64,000 bases of DNA from Pycnococcus provasolii (GCA_049487715.1 CP150549.1:124001-188000), one strand, 5' to 3'; counted from the first letter of the stretch, positions 19,731 to 30,285 are shown. A program made the numbers and translations. The notes: generated by a model not told the origin, from the letters alone.

Positions 19731-21191
19731 TCAAAGCAGCCACAGCGCCAAACCAGCGAACGGCACGAAACGCAGCACGCTCGTCTGCTTCTCGGGCTTC
19801 TCGTCCGCCAATTCGCCCATCAGCCACACCTGCCACGCGTAGAACAGCGCGGCATCAACCAAGAAAGCGATCGTCACGCGGCTGCCTCCTCCGCTCGGAT
19901 CGAGAGCGACGAGAGAGCTCCAGTACGACGCGCGATCCGCGAGAGAACCACCAAGCTCAGGGTTTGCCGCGAGCGTCCAGTACACGCTCAGCGCACCCAC
20001 AGCAAGACCGCCGATGCCAAAGGCACGCTCTGCTGCAGGCGATAGTGGGGCATTGCTTCCATCGTCGGATGACGCGGTCCCTTCCTCCGACTTGGCCACC
20101 GCGAAATACGGAAGAAGGATGGCGTTCGTCAAGAACATTGCCGCGCTCCAGACGGGCAAAACGTTTGTGGATGTGCCGCGCTTCTTCGCCTGGCGGAGAA
20201 GGAGAGGGAGGAGAAGGAGCGCGTACGCCTCACATGCGTTGAAAAAGCCGAGGCTTACGGGATGCACGTCTGGCGCCTGCATGAAATTGATGCCGAGGTT
20301 GTTCAGCAAAGGGAGCACGAAGAAGAAATCTGTCGACTCCGCCACGACTTCGCTGAGTGTGTCTGGTGCAACTGCCCACATGGGCTCGCCTGGCAGCAGA
20401 GCTGCACTTGGCATCATCGAAAACGGCGGCGAGAGCAGAAGGATGTACCAATACGCAGCACCGGCAAAGCCAAAGGCAACCGCCGCTGGTGTGATGGTGC
20501 GTTCAATATTCTTCTTGTCGCTTTCAGTGGACGGCGCGTCCGCCGCACCAATCTGCTTGCGCACAAGCGGTAGGACAGCCCTCATGATTGCAAATGCCGT
20601 CGACCCGAGTTTCGTGGGATTTTCCACAATGTCTCGCGCGTAAACGAGCCTGCCAGTTGTCGGCGAGATGCGATAGAAAGAGCACCCGCGCGCGTTGGGG
20701 AACGTCTTCCCGCCCAACTCGACATGCCAGGTCATTCCGACGCACAGCGGGTCACCGCTCGTGCACTCATCAATGACGAAGTCCAAGTCGGCAGGAATTC
20801 CGTCGCACGACTCCTCAAAGAGCTTTCGCACGGCGTCTGCACCCTGGAAGGGTGTTGGGAAGTTCAAGTCCTCGTAGACGATATCGTCATCCACGCACTC
20901 CATGGCGGCGTTGACGTCGCGCTCGTTGATTTTGCGGTACATTCGCCTCACAACCTTCTCTGCGTCGTCATCGTCCGATGCGGTCGTCGTCGTGATTGCC
21001 GACGGCTCGGATGCGCTTGTTGACGCCTCCTGCGGGCTCGACGCACGCGTACGAAAGAAGGAAGTCGCTGACGATCGCACAGAAGCAGGCAAAAACTTCG
21101 GTGCAAGAGTGGCTACAACCCTAGTGGCAGGGTGCCTGGACGAGTAGCCACGAGGTAAACGTGCTCGCAGCGTTCTTGCGACAGGCGCCAT
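19731..21191 (-). CDS. SnoaL/NTF2-like domain plus multi-pass membrane protein, likely plastid
   Basis: 486 residues from ATG 21191; the frame extends 25 codons further up from a second methionine, but MAPVARTLRARLPRGYSSRH gives a clean organelle-type presequence. Residues about 75-215 form an NTF2/SnoaL-like domain: VVRRMYRKINERDVNAAMECVDDDIVYEDLNFP, FQGADAVRKLFEE, GMTWHVELGGKTFPNARGCSFYRI. After it come about six hydrophobic segments (from VAFGFAGAAYWYILLL to SVLRFVPFAGLALWLL). Similar two-part proteins occur in plants and algae with unknown role. No catalytic motif is visible. Direction and length are well supported by the long coherent frame. Confidence 0.7.
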   Translation of the reverse strand: MAPVARTLRARLPRGYSSRHPATRVVATLAPKFLPASVRSSATSFFRTRASSPQEASTSASEPSAITTTTASDDDDAEKVVRRMYRKINERDVNAAMECVDDDIVYEDLNFPTPFQGADAVRKLFEESCDGIPADLDFVIDECTSGDPLCVGMTWHVELGGKTFPNARGCSFYRISPTTGRLVYARDIVENPTKLGSTAFAIMRAVLPLVRKQIGAADAPSTESDKKNIERTITPAAVAFGFAGAAYWYILLLSPPFSMMPSAALLPGEPMWAVAPDTLSEVVAESTDFFFVLPLLNNLGINFMQAPDVHPVSLGFFNACEAYALLLLPLLLRQAKKRGTSTNVLPVWSAAMFLTNAILLPYFAVAKSEEGTASSDDGSNAPLSPAAERAFGIGGLAVGALSVYWTLAANPELGGSLADRASYWSSLVALDPSGGGSRVTIAFLVDAALFYAWQVWLMGELADEKPEKQTSVLRFVPFAGLALWLL

Positions 21192-21354
21192 ATGTTTTTT
21201 GTTCGGCACGACAGGTGGAACTGACGAGGGCGGCGGAAAAGAAAAGGGGGGGCATTTGTGGCTCACAATCTCCCCTAAAATCTCAATGAGATTTTTCGGG
21301 GTTGCATCTCAGCCTCGGATTCGCTATTTCCCACTCCTTCATCCGCGATCAACC

Positions 21355-23064
21355 ATGGCGGCGCGGTGCACGGGTCCTCACGCCGTGAGTCGTCATTCTC
21401 GCTTGTGTGTACGTAGCAAGTACAGTACAGCAAGCACAAGTAAACCTCTGTATGTGCCTCGCTCGTCCGCGCGCAGTGACGCAGCCTCAGCGACACAGGA
21501 TGAAGAAATCACGGCGGACGTCGTCGTCGTTGGAGCAGGCGTCGGCGGGCTCTGCTGCGCGGCTCTGCTCGCTGAGTACGGATTCGACGTCGCCGTAGTC
21601 GAGGCGCACGACGTGCCCGGTGGATGTGCACACGCCTTTGAGAGAAACGGATACACGTTCGACTCCGGACCGTCGTTCTTCAGCGGCATATCAAGCCGGC
21701 CATCCACCAACCCGCTCGGACAGGTCCTGCACGCGCTCGATATACGCTTACCAACCATCAAGTACGACGCGTGGGACGTTCACCTGCCCGACGGTGAGGT
21801 ATTCAGGTGCAAGGCTGACGGCGAAGCGTACCGCAGGGAGGTGTCACGCGTCGGAGGACCGGAGGCGTTGGCTCAGTGGCAGGCGCTCGAGCGGCGTATG
21901 GATCCTCTCGCCAAGGTGGCGGGCGCGCTTCCTGCCGCTGCGCTACGATGGGACATTACGGCGGCGGCCACCGTGTTTCCGTATCTGCCCGGTCTCATGT
22001 CCGCCGGACCGGCCGCGCTCTTCTTGCAGAAGCCCTTTGCTGCCCTCGTCGACGACGCCGGTGTCAAGAACTCATTCCTGCGCTCGATCATTGACCTCGA
22101 GTGCTTCGTGCTGAGCGGCATGAAGGCGAGCGGCACAATAACCGCCGAGATGGCGTTCATGTTCATGGAGCGAAATGGTGCGGAGGGCGAGGGTGAGAGA
22201 AGCGCCATAGAATATCCCATCGGAGGGGCGGGTGCGGTGGTTGACGCGCTCGTCGATGCGCTGAAGAAGCGCGGCGGATCTCTGCACCTGCGAAGCGCCG
22301 TCGAAGAAATTGTCGTTAGCGACGGCCGTGCTGTGGGTGTGCGTACCAAGGCGGGGCGCACGCTTCATGCCAGAAAGGCGGTGATAAGCAACGCATCGAC
22401 GTGGGACACATTTGGAAAGCTCGTGAAAAGCGAGCATCTGCCACCCAGCTGGCGACGAGAGCGCACTTCAACGCCGATGACTGACAGTTTCATGCACCTT
22501 CACGTCGGCTTCGACAAAAGCGGACTGCCCGATGACCTTGAATGCCACCACATCGTGGTGAATGACATGGAGGATATCTCCACCGAGCAGAATGTCGTGG
22601 CCATCAGCATCCCGTCCGTATTTGACCCGAACCTCGCGCCTGAGGGAAAGCATCTAGCTCACATCTACACCGCAGGCAACGAGCCTTACAGCATCTGGGA
22701 AGGTCTCGATCGCAGGTCAGACGAGTATCGCCAGCTCAAGGAACAGCGATCCGAGGTGCTCTGGCGCGCATTGGAGAAGGTGGTCCCGGACATACGCTCG
22801 CGCGTGGACCTGTCGCTGGTGGGAACGCCGCTGACGCACGAGCGCTTCAACAGACGGAGCCGTGGCTCGTACGGCCCCGCGATCAGTGCTGCCGAATCTA
22901 GTTTTCCGGGACCTGACACGCCGATTGTCGGCCTGTACTGCTGCGGTGACAGCACGCAACCTGGCATCGGCTTACCGGCAGTTGCAGCGTCGGGCATGAT
23001 CGCGGCGAACACCATTGCACCACTCGATCGGCACATGAAACTTCTGGAGAGAATAAGTGGATAA
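21355..23064 (+). CDS. CRTISO-like FAD-dependent oxidoreductase, plastid
   Basis: 569 residues. A presequence rich in Ser, Arg and Thr (about 1-50) is followed by a Rossmann FAD site VVVVGAGVGGLCCAALLAEYG, then EAHDVPGGCAHAF and YTFDSGPSFFSG. The centre holds YPIGGAGAVVDALVDALKKRGG, and the C-terminus ends with GLYCCGDSTQPGIGLPAVAASGMIAAN, the second FAD contact. This is the phytoene desaturase/carotenoid isomerase superfamily, closest in pattern to plant CRTISO-like oxidoreductases rather than canonical CRTISO. Substrate is probably a carotenoid but not proven by sequence. A TGTAA signal lies about 8 nt after the stop. It is divergent from the SnoaL-like gene, 163 nt between the starts, suggesting a shared promoter. 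Confidence 0.85.
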   Translation: MAARCTGPHAVSRHSRLCVRSKYSTASTSKPLYVPRSSARSDAASATQDEEITADVVVVGAGVGGLCCAALLAEYGFDVAVVEAHDVPGGCAHAFERNGYTFDSGPSFFSGISSRPSTNPLGQVLHALDIRLPTIKYDAWDVHLPDGEVFRCKADGEAYRREVSRVGGPEALAQWQALERRMDPLAKVAGALPAAALRWDITAAATVFPYLPGLMSAGPAALFLQKPFAALVDDAGVKNSFLRSIIDLECFVLSGMKASGTITAEMAFMFMERNGAEGEGERSAIEYPIGGAGAVVDALVDALKKRGGSLHLRSAVEEIVVSDGRAVGVRTKAGRTLHARKAVISNASTWDTFGKLVKSEHLPPSWRRERTSTPMTDSFMHLHVGFDKSGLPDDLECHHIVVNDMEDISTEQNVVAISIPSVFDPNLAPEGKHLAHIYTAGNEPYSIWEGLDRRSDEYRQLKEQRSEVLWRALEKVVPDIRSRVDLSLVGTPLTHERFNRRSRGSYGPAISAAESSFPGPDTPIVGLYCCGDSTQPGIGLPAVAASGMIAANTIAPLDRHMKLLERISG

Positions 23065-23247
23065 TGTCTGTGTAAAGTGTTAAGGTTTTCACACTGAATT
23101 CAAACCTCCATCGCGTCCAATGGCAGATTTCCCAAGACCAGAACTATGGATATGAATATGGATACAACTCAGTCTAACCTTTGCTTATGCTCAACAAACT
23201 TTTTTCTTCGTTGTTTCAATTTCGCTAGAGTTACACAAGATAAACAA

Positions 23248-25521
23248 TCAACTACTGTTTGACGATTCATCCCGTCGAATTGTTTTTTCAAAGATTTGAA
23301 TACTCTTCGTCCCGAAGTTGCCAGTAGATACCATCTCACTTGTCCATCGCTCGTACATTTCATACGCGTCAGATTCGATGTTTTCGAGTTCGCTATCGAG
23401 CAGTCCAGTCTCATCGCACAACTCGTCGTATTTCTCAATATTGTGGGATATCTCGTTCACCTCCTTGAGCATAGAGCGCTTTCGCATGAAACTGCTCACT
23501 CGAAGCGTGCGAAGCATAGCCTCCTTGAGCCCAATGAGCTCTTCATTCATCTGCCGCATCTCGCTAATCTCTCCGGCAAACTTATCCGTTCGGCGTATCT
23601 GGTGCGACTTCTGAAATTCGTTCTCCGCCGCTGATTCACGACGTGCCATACTTGTGCTCTGGCTCAAGCCCGAGGGTTTGCTTGATTTGCTTTCGTCTGG
23701 GCCTCCAAACGACCCACCTGACGTGCCACTGCCCCACTTCCGTTCAATGCCCTCGCCAAACTCCTGAGACGATTCCTTCAACTTGTCTCTCCGCTTAGCC
23801 ACGACACGGTCTTTCAACTCGACGATCTGCTCGCCCATTTCGGCCGACTGCTTCTTTAACCTGGTCAGGACATCCTCGAGTGTGATGTTGAATTCAAGCA
23901 TGTTTACGGTGAGATCCTCGAAGCGAGGCGCCAGTTTCTTGCGAGCTTCGTCTTTTTGCCTCTCCTTGTAGCGCATCCACTCTTCTGTAAAGTTTGTCCC
24001 GATAACCGAAATTGGCAACGCAACGATTAGCAGCGAGCCAATCATGGCGACGCACGCGACAAGCTTTCCCCCGGCTGTCACGGGATATTCGTCACCGTAT
24101 CCGACAGTCATGAAAGTGACCATACACCACCAGAAGCATGCAGGAATGGATTGGAAAGGACCTGGGCCCTCTCCCCTCTCAACAACGCCGTCGCTATTCG
24201 CATCCCAGTCCGCGGTCTTCTCGAGGTTGTAGATGAGCGTGGAGAAGATGACAATGCCGATGAGCAGCAGGAAGAGAAGCATGCCAAGCATATCCATGGA
24301 CTCTGACATCGCCGTGGCAACCACCTGAATTTTTCCAAATTTACCACCAAGCTTCATGATTCGGAATACTCTCACGAGGCGGATCACGCGCACAAATTGA
24401 AGTTTGATCTGAAGCGATGATGTCAACACCTCGAAGTACCAGGGCAAAATTGCGACGAGGTCGATCATGTTGAGCGGACCGAAAAAAAACTGCGTGCGAT
24501 TCGGCGCCACGACAATTTTGGTGACGTACTCGGCCGTAAAGCAGATGATGCACACGAACTCGATCCATGCGAAGACGAGTTTCGCGTTGTCGTCAGTCTC
24601 GAGTGACTTGAGCGTCTCGAGGCAAAAGGTTACGGAGGAAATGAGGATCAGCGAAAGGATGGTGATGGAGATGGTGTAAGCGCCGATGCTGCTGTCCGGT
24701 TCGGTCATGAGCACCCATAAGCTCATGCGAAACGTCTGCAGAAGCGTCTCCTTCTTCTCGAGCGGCTTGCTCTCTTCGTCGGCATCCTCTGCCGTGTCAT
24801 CTTCGTTGCCCTTGTCGTTCCCCTTCATGGGCGACGGAGCAACGGAAGCTTTCGACTTGTTGAACGACGGCGACGAAGGCATGCTCGGCGTAACACCACG
24901 CTGAAGCTGGCTGATGCGCTCCGGAATTCTCAATTCCTCGCCGTTGTCGTAACGTTCGTAGATTTGCTCTAACGCCTTTATGCGGCGCTCCTCTTTCACG
25001 CTCTCATTTTCCAGCATAGCGACGATGCGATGTCGCATTCTTGCTCCTTGGTCGTGTTCTGATTTTCTCATGCCCTCGTCTCCAATACGAGCATTCGCCA
25101 TGATTTCCTGCTGCAAGGTGGCAGATACGCTGAGGCGCTTCACGCTATCGCCGAGTTCCAAGTCACCTTCACCTCTCCCTTCATCCTCAGAGAGTGTTTG
25201 CAAGCCGCTCGTCGTTCTGCTGGGCCCCCCGGTCAAACTGAACAGCCGAGCTCCTGGTGCCATGCTGAGTCGTCTCTTCGTCGCGTGCATGGCTGACGAG
25301 ACGACTTTGGCAATGCCTCCGTAGAAGCTCTTGTCATTTGCGCTAAAGCTGGTCGTGCCCGGCTCATCGTCTCGGCCGAACGCGAAGCTGTCTGTGGAGA
25401 AGAGTTCCACCTGCGCGCGGCTGAGCCGGCTTGATATGAGGCTTCTTTCCCTTTTCCGCCGCCGCGAGCGGTGGTCTGAGTCGACGCCCGCTCCCACGGA
25501 TGCGAGCACTCCCGCGCGCAT
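23248..25521 (-). CDS. Voltage-gated potassium channel with an EF-hand-like loop in the turret
   Basis: 757 residues. Six helices plus pore at about 275-505: S1 ITILSLILISSVTFCLETL, S2 with CIICFTAEYVTKI, S3 MIDLVAILPWYFEV, S4 VRVIRLVRVFRIMKL (arginine every third residue), S5 MLGMLLFLLLIGIVIFSTLIYN, pore helix with MTVGYGDEYP (potassium filter near residue 473), S6 ACVAMIGSLLIVALPISVIG. Between S5 and pore helix is DANSDGVVERGE, a perfect 12-residue EF-hand loop (near residue 439-450). Long disordered Ser/Lys-rich N-terminus and a C-terminal coiled coil (about 520-745) that probably assembles or scaffolds the tetramer. Kv-type delayed rectifier by fold. Minus strand; its 5' flank is 25522-26407. 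Confidence 0.93.
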   Translation of the reverse strand: MRAGVLASVGAGVDSDHRSRRRKRERSLISSRLSRAQVELFSTDSFAFGRDDEPGTTSFSANDKSFYGGIAKVVSSAMHATKRRLSMAPGARLFSLTGGPSRTTSGLQTLSEDEGRGEGDLELGDSVKRLSVSATLQQEIMANARIGDEGMRKSEHDQGARMRHRIVAMLENESVKEERRIKALEQIYERYDNGEELRIPERISQLQRGVTPSMPSSPSFNKSKASVAPSPMKGNDKGNEDDTAEDADEESKPLEKKETLLQTFRMSLWVLMTEPDSSIGAYTISITILSLILISSVTFCLETLKSLETDDNAKLVFAWIEFVCIICFTAEYVTKIVVAPNRTQFFFGPLNMIDLVAILPWYFEVLTSSLQIKLQFVRVIRLVRVFRIMKLGGKFGKIQVVATAMSESMDMLGMLLFLLLIGIVIFSTLIYNLEKTADWDANSDGVVERGEGPGPFQSIPACFWWCMVTFMTVGYGDEYPVTAGGKLVACVAMIGSLLIVALPISVIGTNFTEEWMRYKERQKDEARKKLAPRFEDLTVNMLEFNITLEDVLTRLKKQSAEMGEQIVELKDRVVAKRRDKLKESSQEFGEGIERKWGSGTSGGSFGGPDESKSSKPSGLSQSTSMARRESAAENEFQKSHQIRRTDKFAGEISEMRQMNEELIGLKEAMLRTLRVSSFMRKRSMLKEVNEISHNIEKYDELCDETGLLDSELENIESDAYEMYERWTSEMVSTGNFGTKSIQIFEKTIRRDESSNSS

Positions 25522-26407
25522 CGCCGTATCCGTTTACGCCAAAGCTTGTAGAAGCGACGAGACCGAGGCTCCGGCTGGACCGGCGCGAAAACCAAGCGAA
25601 AACCAAAGGGAGACGAAGATTAGTAACCACCTCACCTTAAGCTCAAGACCTTACCCTTACCTTAAGACAACGAGAGACAAGAGACCCTCCTCTTAACTGT
25701 ATGGCGAGGGTGTCTTCGGAAGAAGACAGGAGAGCCTGAGAGTGAGAGCACGTGCAATAAGCGGCCGGCACAAGACACACACACAGAGGCCACAGAGAGA
25801 GTACAGGAGGTATGGCCGACGCGTATGTAAGGTACTAGGATAGTATGCACTGCACTGACAGGGTAAACTTTACTTCTTCCCCCGGGGGTCAGCCGGTGGG
25901 GGAAGTTGAGGAAGTTAAGGGAGTTGAGGAAGTTGAGGGACGACGACGACCGCGCAACGACCCCCCCTCCGACTCCACTCCCCCTCCCGACAGCCCGAGG
26001 CTTGAGTGACCGGGCGGGACGACTGGTCAGGAAATCTGACAAGGAGGAAGGAGGACTGACCGACTCACTGACCCACTGGGGTTTCAGAAGCTTTCGCCGA
26101 GGGGAGGTGATGAAGGAGGAAAGGGGGAAAGGCAGTAGGGTATTGCACTCAATCACTGCCCCTGTCAGACTGGACCTTCCTTCCTTCCCCAACTGGCACT
26201 GGCACTTCACGGCACATCCATGACCATGGTGGCTGGCCCCATTTCCATTTGGGGGGAGGGAAACTATGTAAGGTTAACATCGGGGAGGCCGGGGCCTCGG
26301 GACCTGGCCTCGGGCGGGTTTGTCAAAACAGAGTCACGTTTCTATGGATAACCTTATCCTGTGGGTACGAATTACTAACCTTAGTAGTGTGTACGGCATT
26401 TGCGGTA
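25522..26407. other. Intergenic region with a TTGAGGAAG microsatellite
   Basis: 5' flank of the channel gene. 25898-25940 holds four to five imperfect units of a 9-12 nt TTGAGGAAG/TTAAGGGAG repeat. No gene recognised. Confidence 0.45.
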
Positions 26408-28132
26408 TTACAAGCGGGCGAGCTCCTCCTCCACATCCTCAAAGTCTTCCACGTACTCGTCGAGGTCGCCGGCATTCACGCCGCCGTGCGCGCCCAGCGC
26501 CTCTCCCCCGCTGGAAGCTGCTGGAAGCTTGCGGCTGAAGTCCACGTCGCCAGCGTCCGCCCGTCCCCACGTGTCATCCACAAGGCCCCACGTCGCAGCA
26601 GAAGGCGTCACGTCCATCTTCACGTTAAGCCAAGGATCGTCATCCTCGTCGCGATCCACGATCGTCTCTTCAGCAGGGGGAGGCGCAGCGGCGCCGCGCC
26701 AGCGTGGTGCAGGAGGTGGAACCCGCGCGTCGATGAGCTCCTCCTCGAGCTCGAATTCATCCTCTTCATACCGACGCTCAAGAGCAGCCCAAGGGTCTAG
26801 ACTCTCAAGCTCAGGTTCGGGAGGCAACGACGGTGGCATCTCCGGCTCCGGCGCAACGAACTTTTCCGCCGCAGTCAGCGGACTGTCAACTTCATTCTCC
26901 GGTTGGCCAATTGGGTCAAATCTCCCAGAGCCAGTCCAACGAGGAGCAGCTGGAGGGGCACCCATGTGCTCCTGGTCCATGTCGATAGCGCTAGTCTCAT
27001 AATACAGGCTGTCGCTATTCGACACGCCCCCAACGTCGTACAGGCTGTCGCCGTACGACGCTGGGCCAACTTCGTACAAGCCATCGCTGTTCGACGCGGC
27101 ACCGGCAAACTCGGGCATCGCGTACGGATCCACCTGCTCTTCTTCGTGGTACATGGCGCCAGCAGCCTCGTCGAACGACGATCCCAGCGCCACCGCAGCA
27201 TTGCTTCGTGCATGATCTGCCTCAATGTTATCGGCGTCAATCTCCAGCTCAGCCAGGTCGCGATCAAACGACGTCTCGTACACATTCGATGCGTGCTGAT
27301 GGACAGGTGTTGTGTTGTACTCCATGTTGGACGGTCGCACACCCACGCCAACCGTGGCGCTTGCGAACGCCTCCTCCTCCATGCTGTACGATGGCATGCG
27401 CACGTTCGGGTCGTGCGTTGGTCTCACCGGGCTCGTCGGGTCATACACAGCCTCGATGTTCTGCAAACGCTCCGTGTAGTCGCCGCTCTTGCCAAAGCCA
27501 CCGTCAATCTTGGTTGCGGATGCGCGCATCTCTTCCCTCTCCTCTTGTGGAGTCCACCTCGTCTTCATGCCCGAGCCGGAATGCGGCGCGTCGAGCACAA
27601 GATTATTCCCTCCGTCAAACTCGACGACTCGCTCCGGCGTCTCGGTAAAGAACGTGTTCTGCGCGCTTCCACTGTCTGCGTCCGCGGACCAAAGCACGCC
27701 GTCTTCCGCGTTGTGGTCCACAGGAGCCCACGTGTCCGCATTTGTGCTCTCCTCGGGGAGCCAGTCAGGCTGCTGCCCCCTGAACTCGATGGCCGAAACG
27801 TACTCCGACTGGTCGTCAAACTCGCCGGCTATGCTTCGTCTTTCTGTTTGGAAGTTGGTGGTTGGCGCGGCGGTGATTTCAAATTCGTCGTCCGAGTCGT
27901 TCGTCGTCGCGGCCGCGAGCGACCCTCGCGCCACCCCAGCCTGCGTCTGGTGTGCCCACGCTCCGTTTTGCGCGTCGAAGTCGACGCTGTCCGCGACGCC
28001 GACGAGCGCCTTGATCCTCGCGCCCGCACCCGTTCCCGTTGCTGCACCGTCGGTGACCCTGTGTTCGTCGTTTGTGCCCCCGTCCCACGCACTCGAGGTG
28101 GTTGTTCTTGCCGCAAGAGTCGCCGGCGGTCC

Positions 28133-28168
<36 letters not shown>

Positions 28169-28411
28169 AGACCTCTTCGGAGGCACGACGACGACTCTGC
28201 TTCTCGTCGGCGCCATCCCCGGGTCGATCGGCTCCTGCGCCTCCTCGAGTTCCTCGAGCGGTGGCGGTCTAGCTTCTCCGACCATTGCGCGCGTTAAGGC
28301 GTCGACGTCGCCCTTCTTGGACGACTCTGACGCTGAACCTCTGGACTCTGAGGAGGCAGAGGCTCCAGAGGCTGGCTGCGCGGAGGCCGTGCGCGACGGC
28401 GCACATCCCAT
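26408..28411 (-). CDS. Acidic, probably acylated protein of unknown family (MGCAPS start)
   Basis: 667 residues. The MGCAPSRTAS start fits N-myristoylation of Gly2 with palmitoylation of Cys3, so membrane association is likely. The rest is almost entirely low-complexity, acidic and Ser/Pro-rich, with an alanine run encoded by CAG/GCA repeats (about 85-95). Around residues 440-475 three tandem 12-14-residue units occur: SNSDGLYEVGPA, SYGDSLYDVGGV, SNSDSLYYETSA. A repeated PPAPRW motif (APPAAPRWTGS, PPPAPRWRGA) occurs in the last third, and the C-terminus is acidic (EDFEDVEEELARL). No domain recognised. The long open frame, start motif and repeats argue for a real gene. Confidence 0.6.
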
Positions 28412-28831
28412 GCTTCTTCAGGTATTCCAAATAAGACAAGAGGGGGGAGAGGGCCCGTGGGAAAAGTAGCGCAAGGGTTGAGGGACGCGGCCTCAGGTAG
28501 TTGTACGAAACCAAATTGAACTGTGCAAGGGCCCCTGTGGCACTGTGCGGGTCCCGGCGGGAGAATGCACAGGAGATGGTAGGTCACCTGTCACCTGTTC
28601 TGTTGTGAGTTGTCCTTGTTGTGTAGAAGTAGGAAGGCCTACTGTAGCTTCGAACTTTCCCTTTGAAGAACAACCCCACAGGTCTCTTCTCTCTTCTCTT
28701 ATGATCCTGCCCAACCCCGAACTCCCTCCCCCTGCCCCCTCCTCCTGTTCTTGGTATTGTGTTCTGCTGCGTATCGTATCATTCCGCTTATCCGATCCTC
28801 ACAGGACCTCACCTCAACCTGGCTGCCTGGT
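28412..28831. other. Divergent promoter region
   Basis: 420 nt between the MGCAPS gene start (minus) and the pseudokinase start (plus). No repeat or RNA gene seen. Confidence 0.4.
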
Positions 28832-30031
28832 ATGGCCACCTTTGTTCGCGTCACCTTGTCGTCACCTGTGGTGGTGCGCCCTTCTCGAACTCCTCCAGCA
28901 GGTCGTCGCACGGTGTCACATCCACGCCGCCTCTCGTTCGCTGTCAAATCCACATCCTACTCATCCGGTGACTTCACCTTGCGTGCGCGCATTGGAACGC
29001 TCAACGCCGACTGGGACCCCACCAAGAACGAACGAACAAGTGATGAGACCGAGTTTGGCACAGACGGAAATTCACAAGACGAGGCTGGGACGACTCCTCA
29101 GCCAGCACAGGCTGCCGCAACCCTCTACCTCGCGACGTGCGACGTGCCCAGAGCGGGAGACGGAATACCCACCGGCGCGCCCGTGCTCCTCAAAGAACAC
29201 AACCTGAAAGTTGCCACCATCCCATTCGCGACGGAAGAACTCGCGTACGAGAGAATTGCGAGCGTGGGGGGTGGAGGGGGCGCGGTGCGCTACCTAGGAT
29301 CGTTCGCGAACGGAGCCACGAAGCGAGTTTGCGTCCTCTGCTATCCTGGTGGTTCCAGAACGCTCATGACTTTGGCAAGCTGGCCAACGCTCGCGCGAAA
29401 TGCTGCCGCGATCCCAGGCGCAAGGTGGCTCGAGCTTGGACGAGCGGCGCTTGGCATGCGGACGGAAGCGTCACTCTACACAAGGTCGCTTGTCAGACAG
29501 GCGATATTTGCGCTCGCAAGCCTGCACGCCGCAGGCGTTCAGCACGGAAGAATCGACGCAGCGTGCATCGGACTGAGCCACACCAATGTCGCAGACTACG
29601 GAAAGTTGCAGGTCGAGCTTCTACACCTCGACGGCGCAGTCATCGCCGAGATCGACGTGGGCGCGTCGCTCGACGATCGGACTGCGGCGCTCCCTCCCAC
29701 CTTGCGCGCAAATGACGCGAGAGAACTTGGCCTTTCTCTGCTCGCCGCGGTGTTCGCAGCTTTTGATCCGGCGGGCGACGACGGCGCCGCTGCCAAGTCC
29801 GCCGAAGCTGTTCGCAGACTCGCGGAAGGTCCCTTCGCGCCAACTGTCCTGGGTGGTTGGAGGCGACCTTCAGCTGATGCACCAGCACCGTGGGATGAGC
29901 TGCGTTCCTACATAGAAAATGAGGCACGCTGGGAACGACCTGCCGCGCTGCTTGAGGCTGACGACAGCAAACTTTGGACACAGATAGGCGGGCTGCTCCA
30001 CGGTGAGCCAGATGTAAGAAATCTTCTGTAA
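28832..30031 (+). CDS. Plastid-targeted pseudokinase-like protein
   Basis: 399 residues. The first ~45 residues (MATFVRVTLSSPVVVRPSRT...) form a typical transit peptide. The rest resembles a degenerate kinase domain: VLLKEHNLKVATIPFATEELAYERI in the N-lobe, GAVRYLGSFANG, SLVRQAIFALASLHAAGVQHGRIDAACI where HRDLKxxN is expected, and LHLDGAVIAEIDVGASLDDRTA where the DFG region should be. The catalytic aspartate (replaced by R in HGRID) and DFG are gone, so phosphotransfer is unlikely. Similar plastid kinase-like proteins occur in plants; the specific relative is not identified. TGTAATG overlaps the stop. The dispersed repeat copy A begins about 75 nt downstream. Confidence 0.65.
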   Translation: MATFVRVTLSSPVVVRPSRTPPAGRRTVSHPRRLSFAVKSTSYSSGDFTLRARIGTLNADWDPTKNERTSDETEFGTDGNSQDEAGTTPQPAQAAATLYLATCDVPRAGDGIPTGAPVLLKEHNLKVATIPFATEELAYERIASVGGGGGAVRYLGSFANGATKRVCVLCYPGGSRTLMTLASWPTLARNAAAIPGARWLELGRAALGMRTEASLYTRSLVRQAIFALASLHAAGVQHGRIDAACIGLSHTNVADYGKLQVELLHLDGAVIAEIDVGASLDDRTAALPPTLRANDARELGLSLLAAVFAAFDPAGDDGAAAKSAEAVRRLAEGPFAPTVLGGWRRPSADAPAPWDELRSYIENEARWERPAALLEADDSKLWTQIGGLLHGEPDVRNLL

Positions 30032-30106
30032 TGAACTTCCGTTATTTACTGTAATGATGAGTGGCAACGACATCAACGAAAACAAGCCGCAACCGGAGAC
30101 CTCACT

Positions 30107-30280
30107 ACGCCAACGAAAGCGCTCTGATCGAGTGATACAACCTTCGAAATCACCTGCGCAATGTACAAAAACGCGCAGTGAATGGCACCGGTGAATGGGC
30201 TGAGTGGTGAAAGTGAATGATGTGAATGGACAACCGCTGGACAAATAAAGTGTAACTTCTTTACTGAATGAGGGATCTCA
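30107..30280 (+). repeat. Dispersed 3'-flank repeat, copy A
   Basis: About 160-170 nt. The reverse complement of 47911-48069 matches roughly 90% by eye from GCCAACGAAAGCG to TTACTG; the right 80 nt also match 19650-19730. It lies between convergent genes, its right end 5 nt from the CFAP157 stop. Confidence 0.85.
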
Positions 30281-30285
30281 GTCCG

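Noticed and set aside
29870-30244. Minus-strand frame similar in protein to 47917-48147
   Set aside because: The similarity comes from the dispersed DNA repeat; frames have no start or stop logic in common and no known domain.
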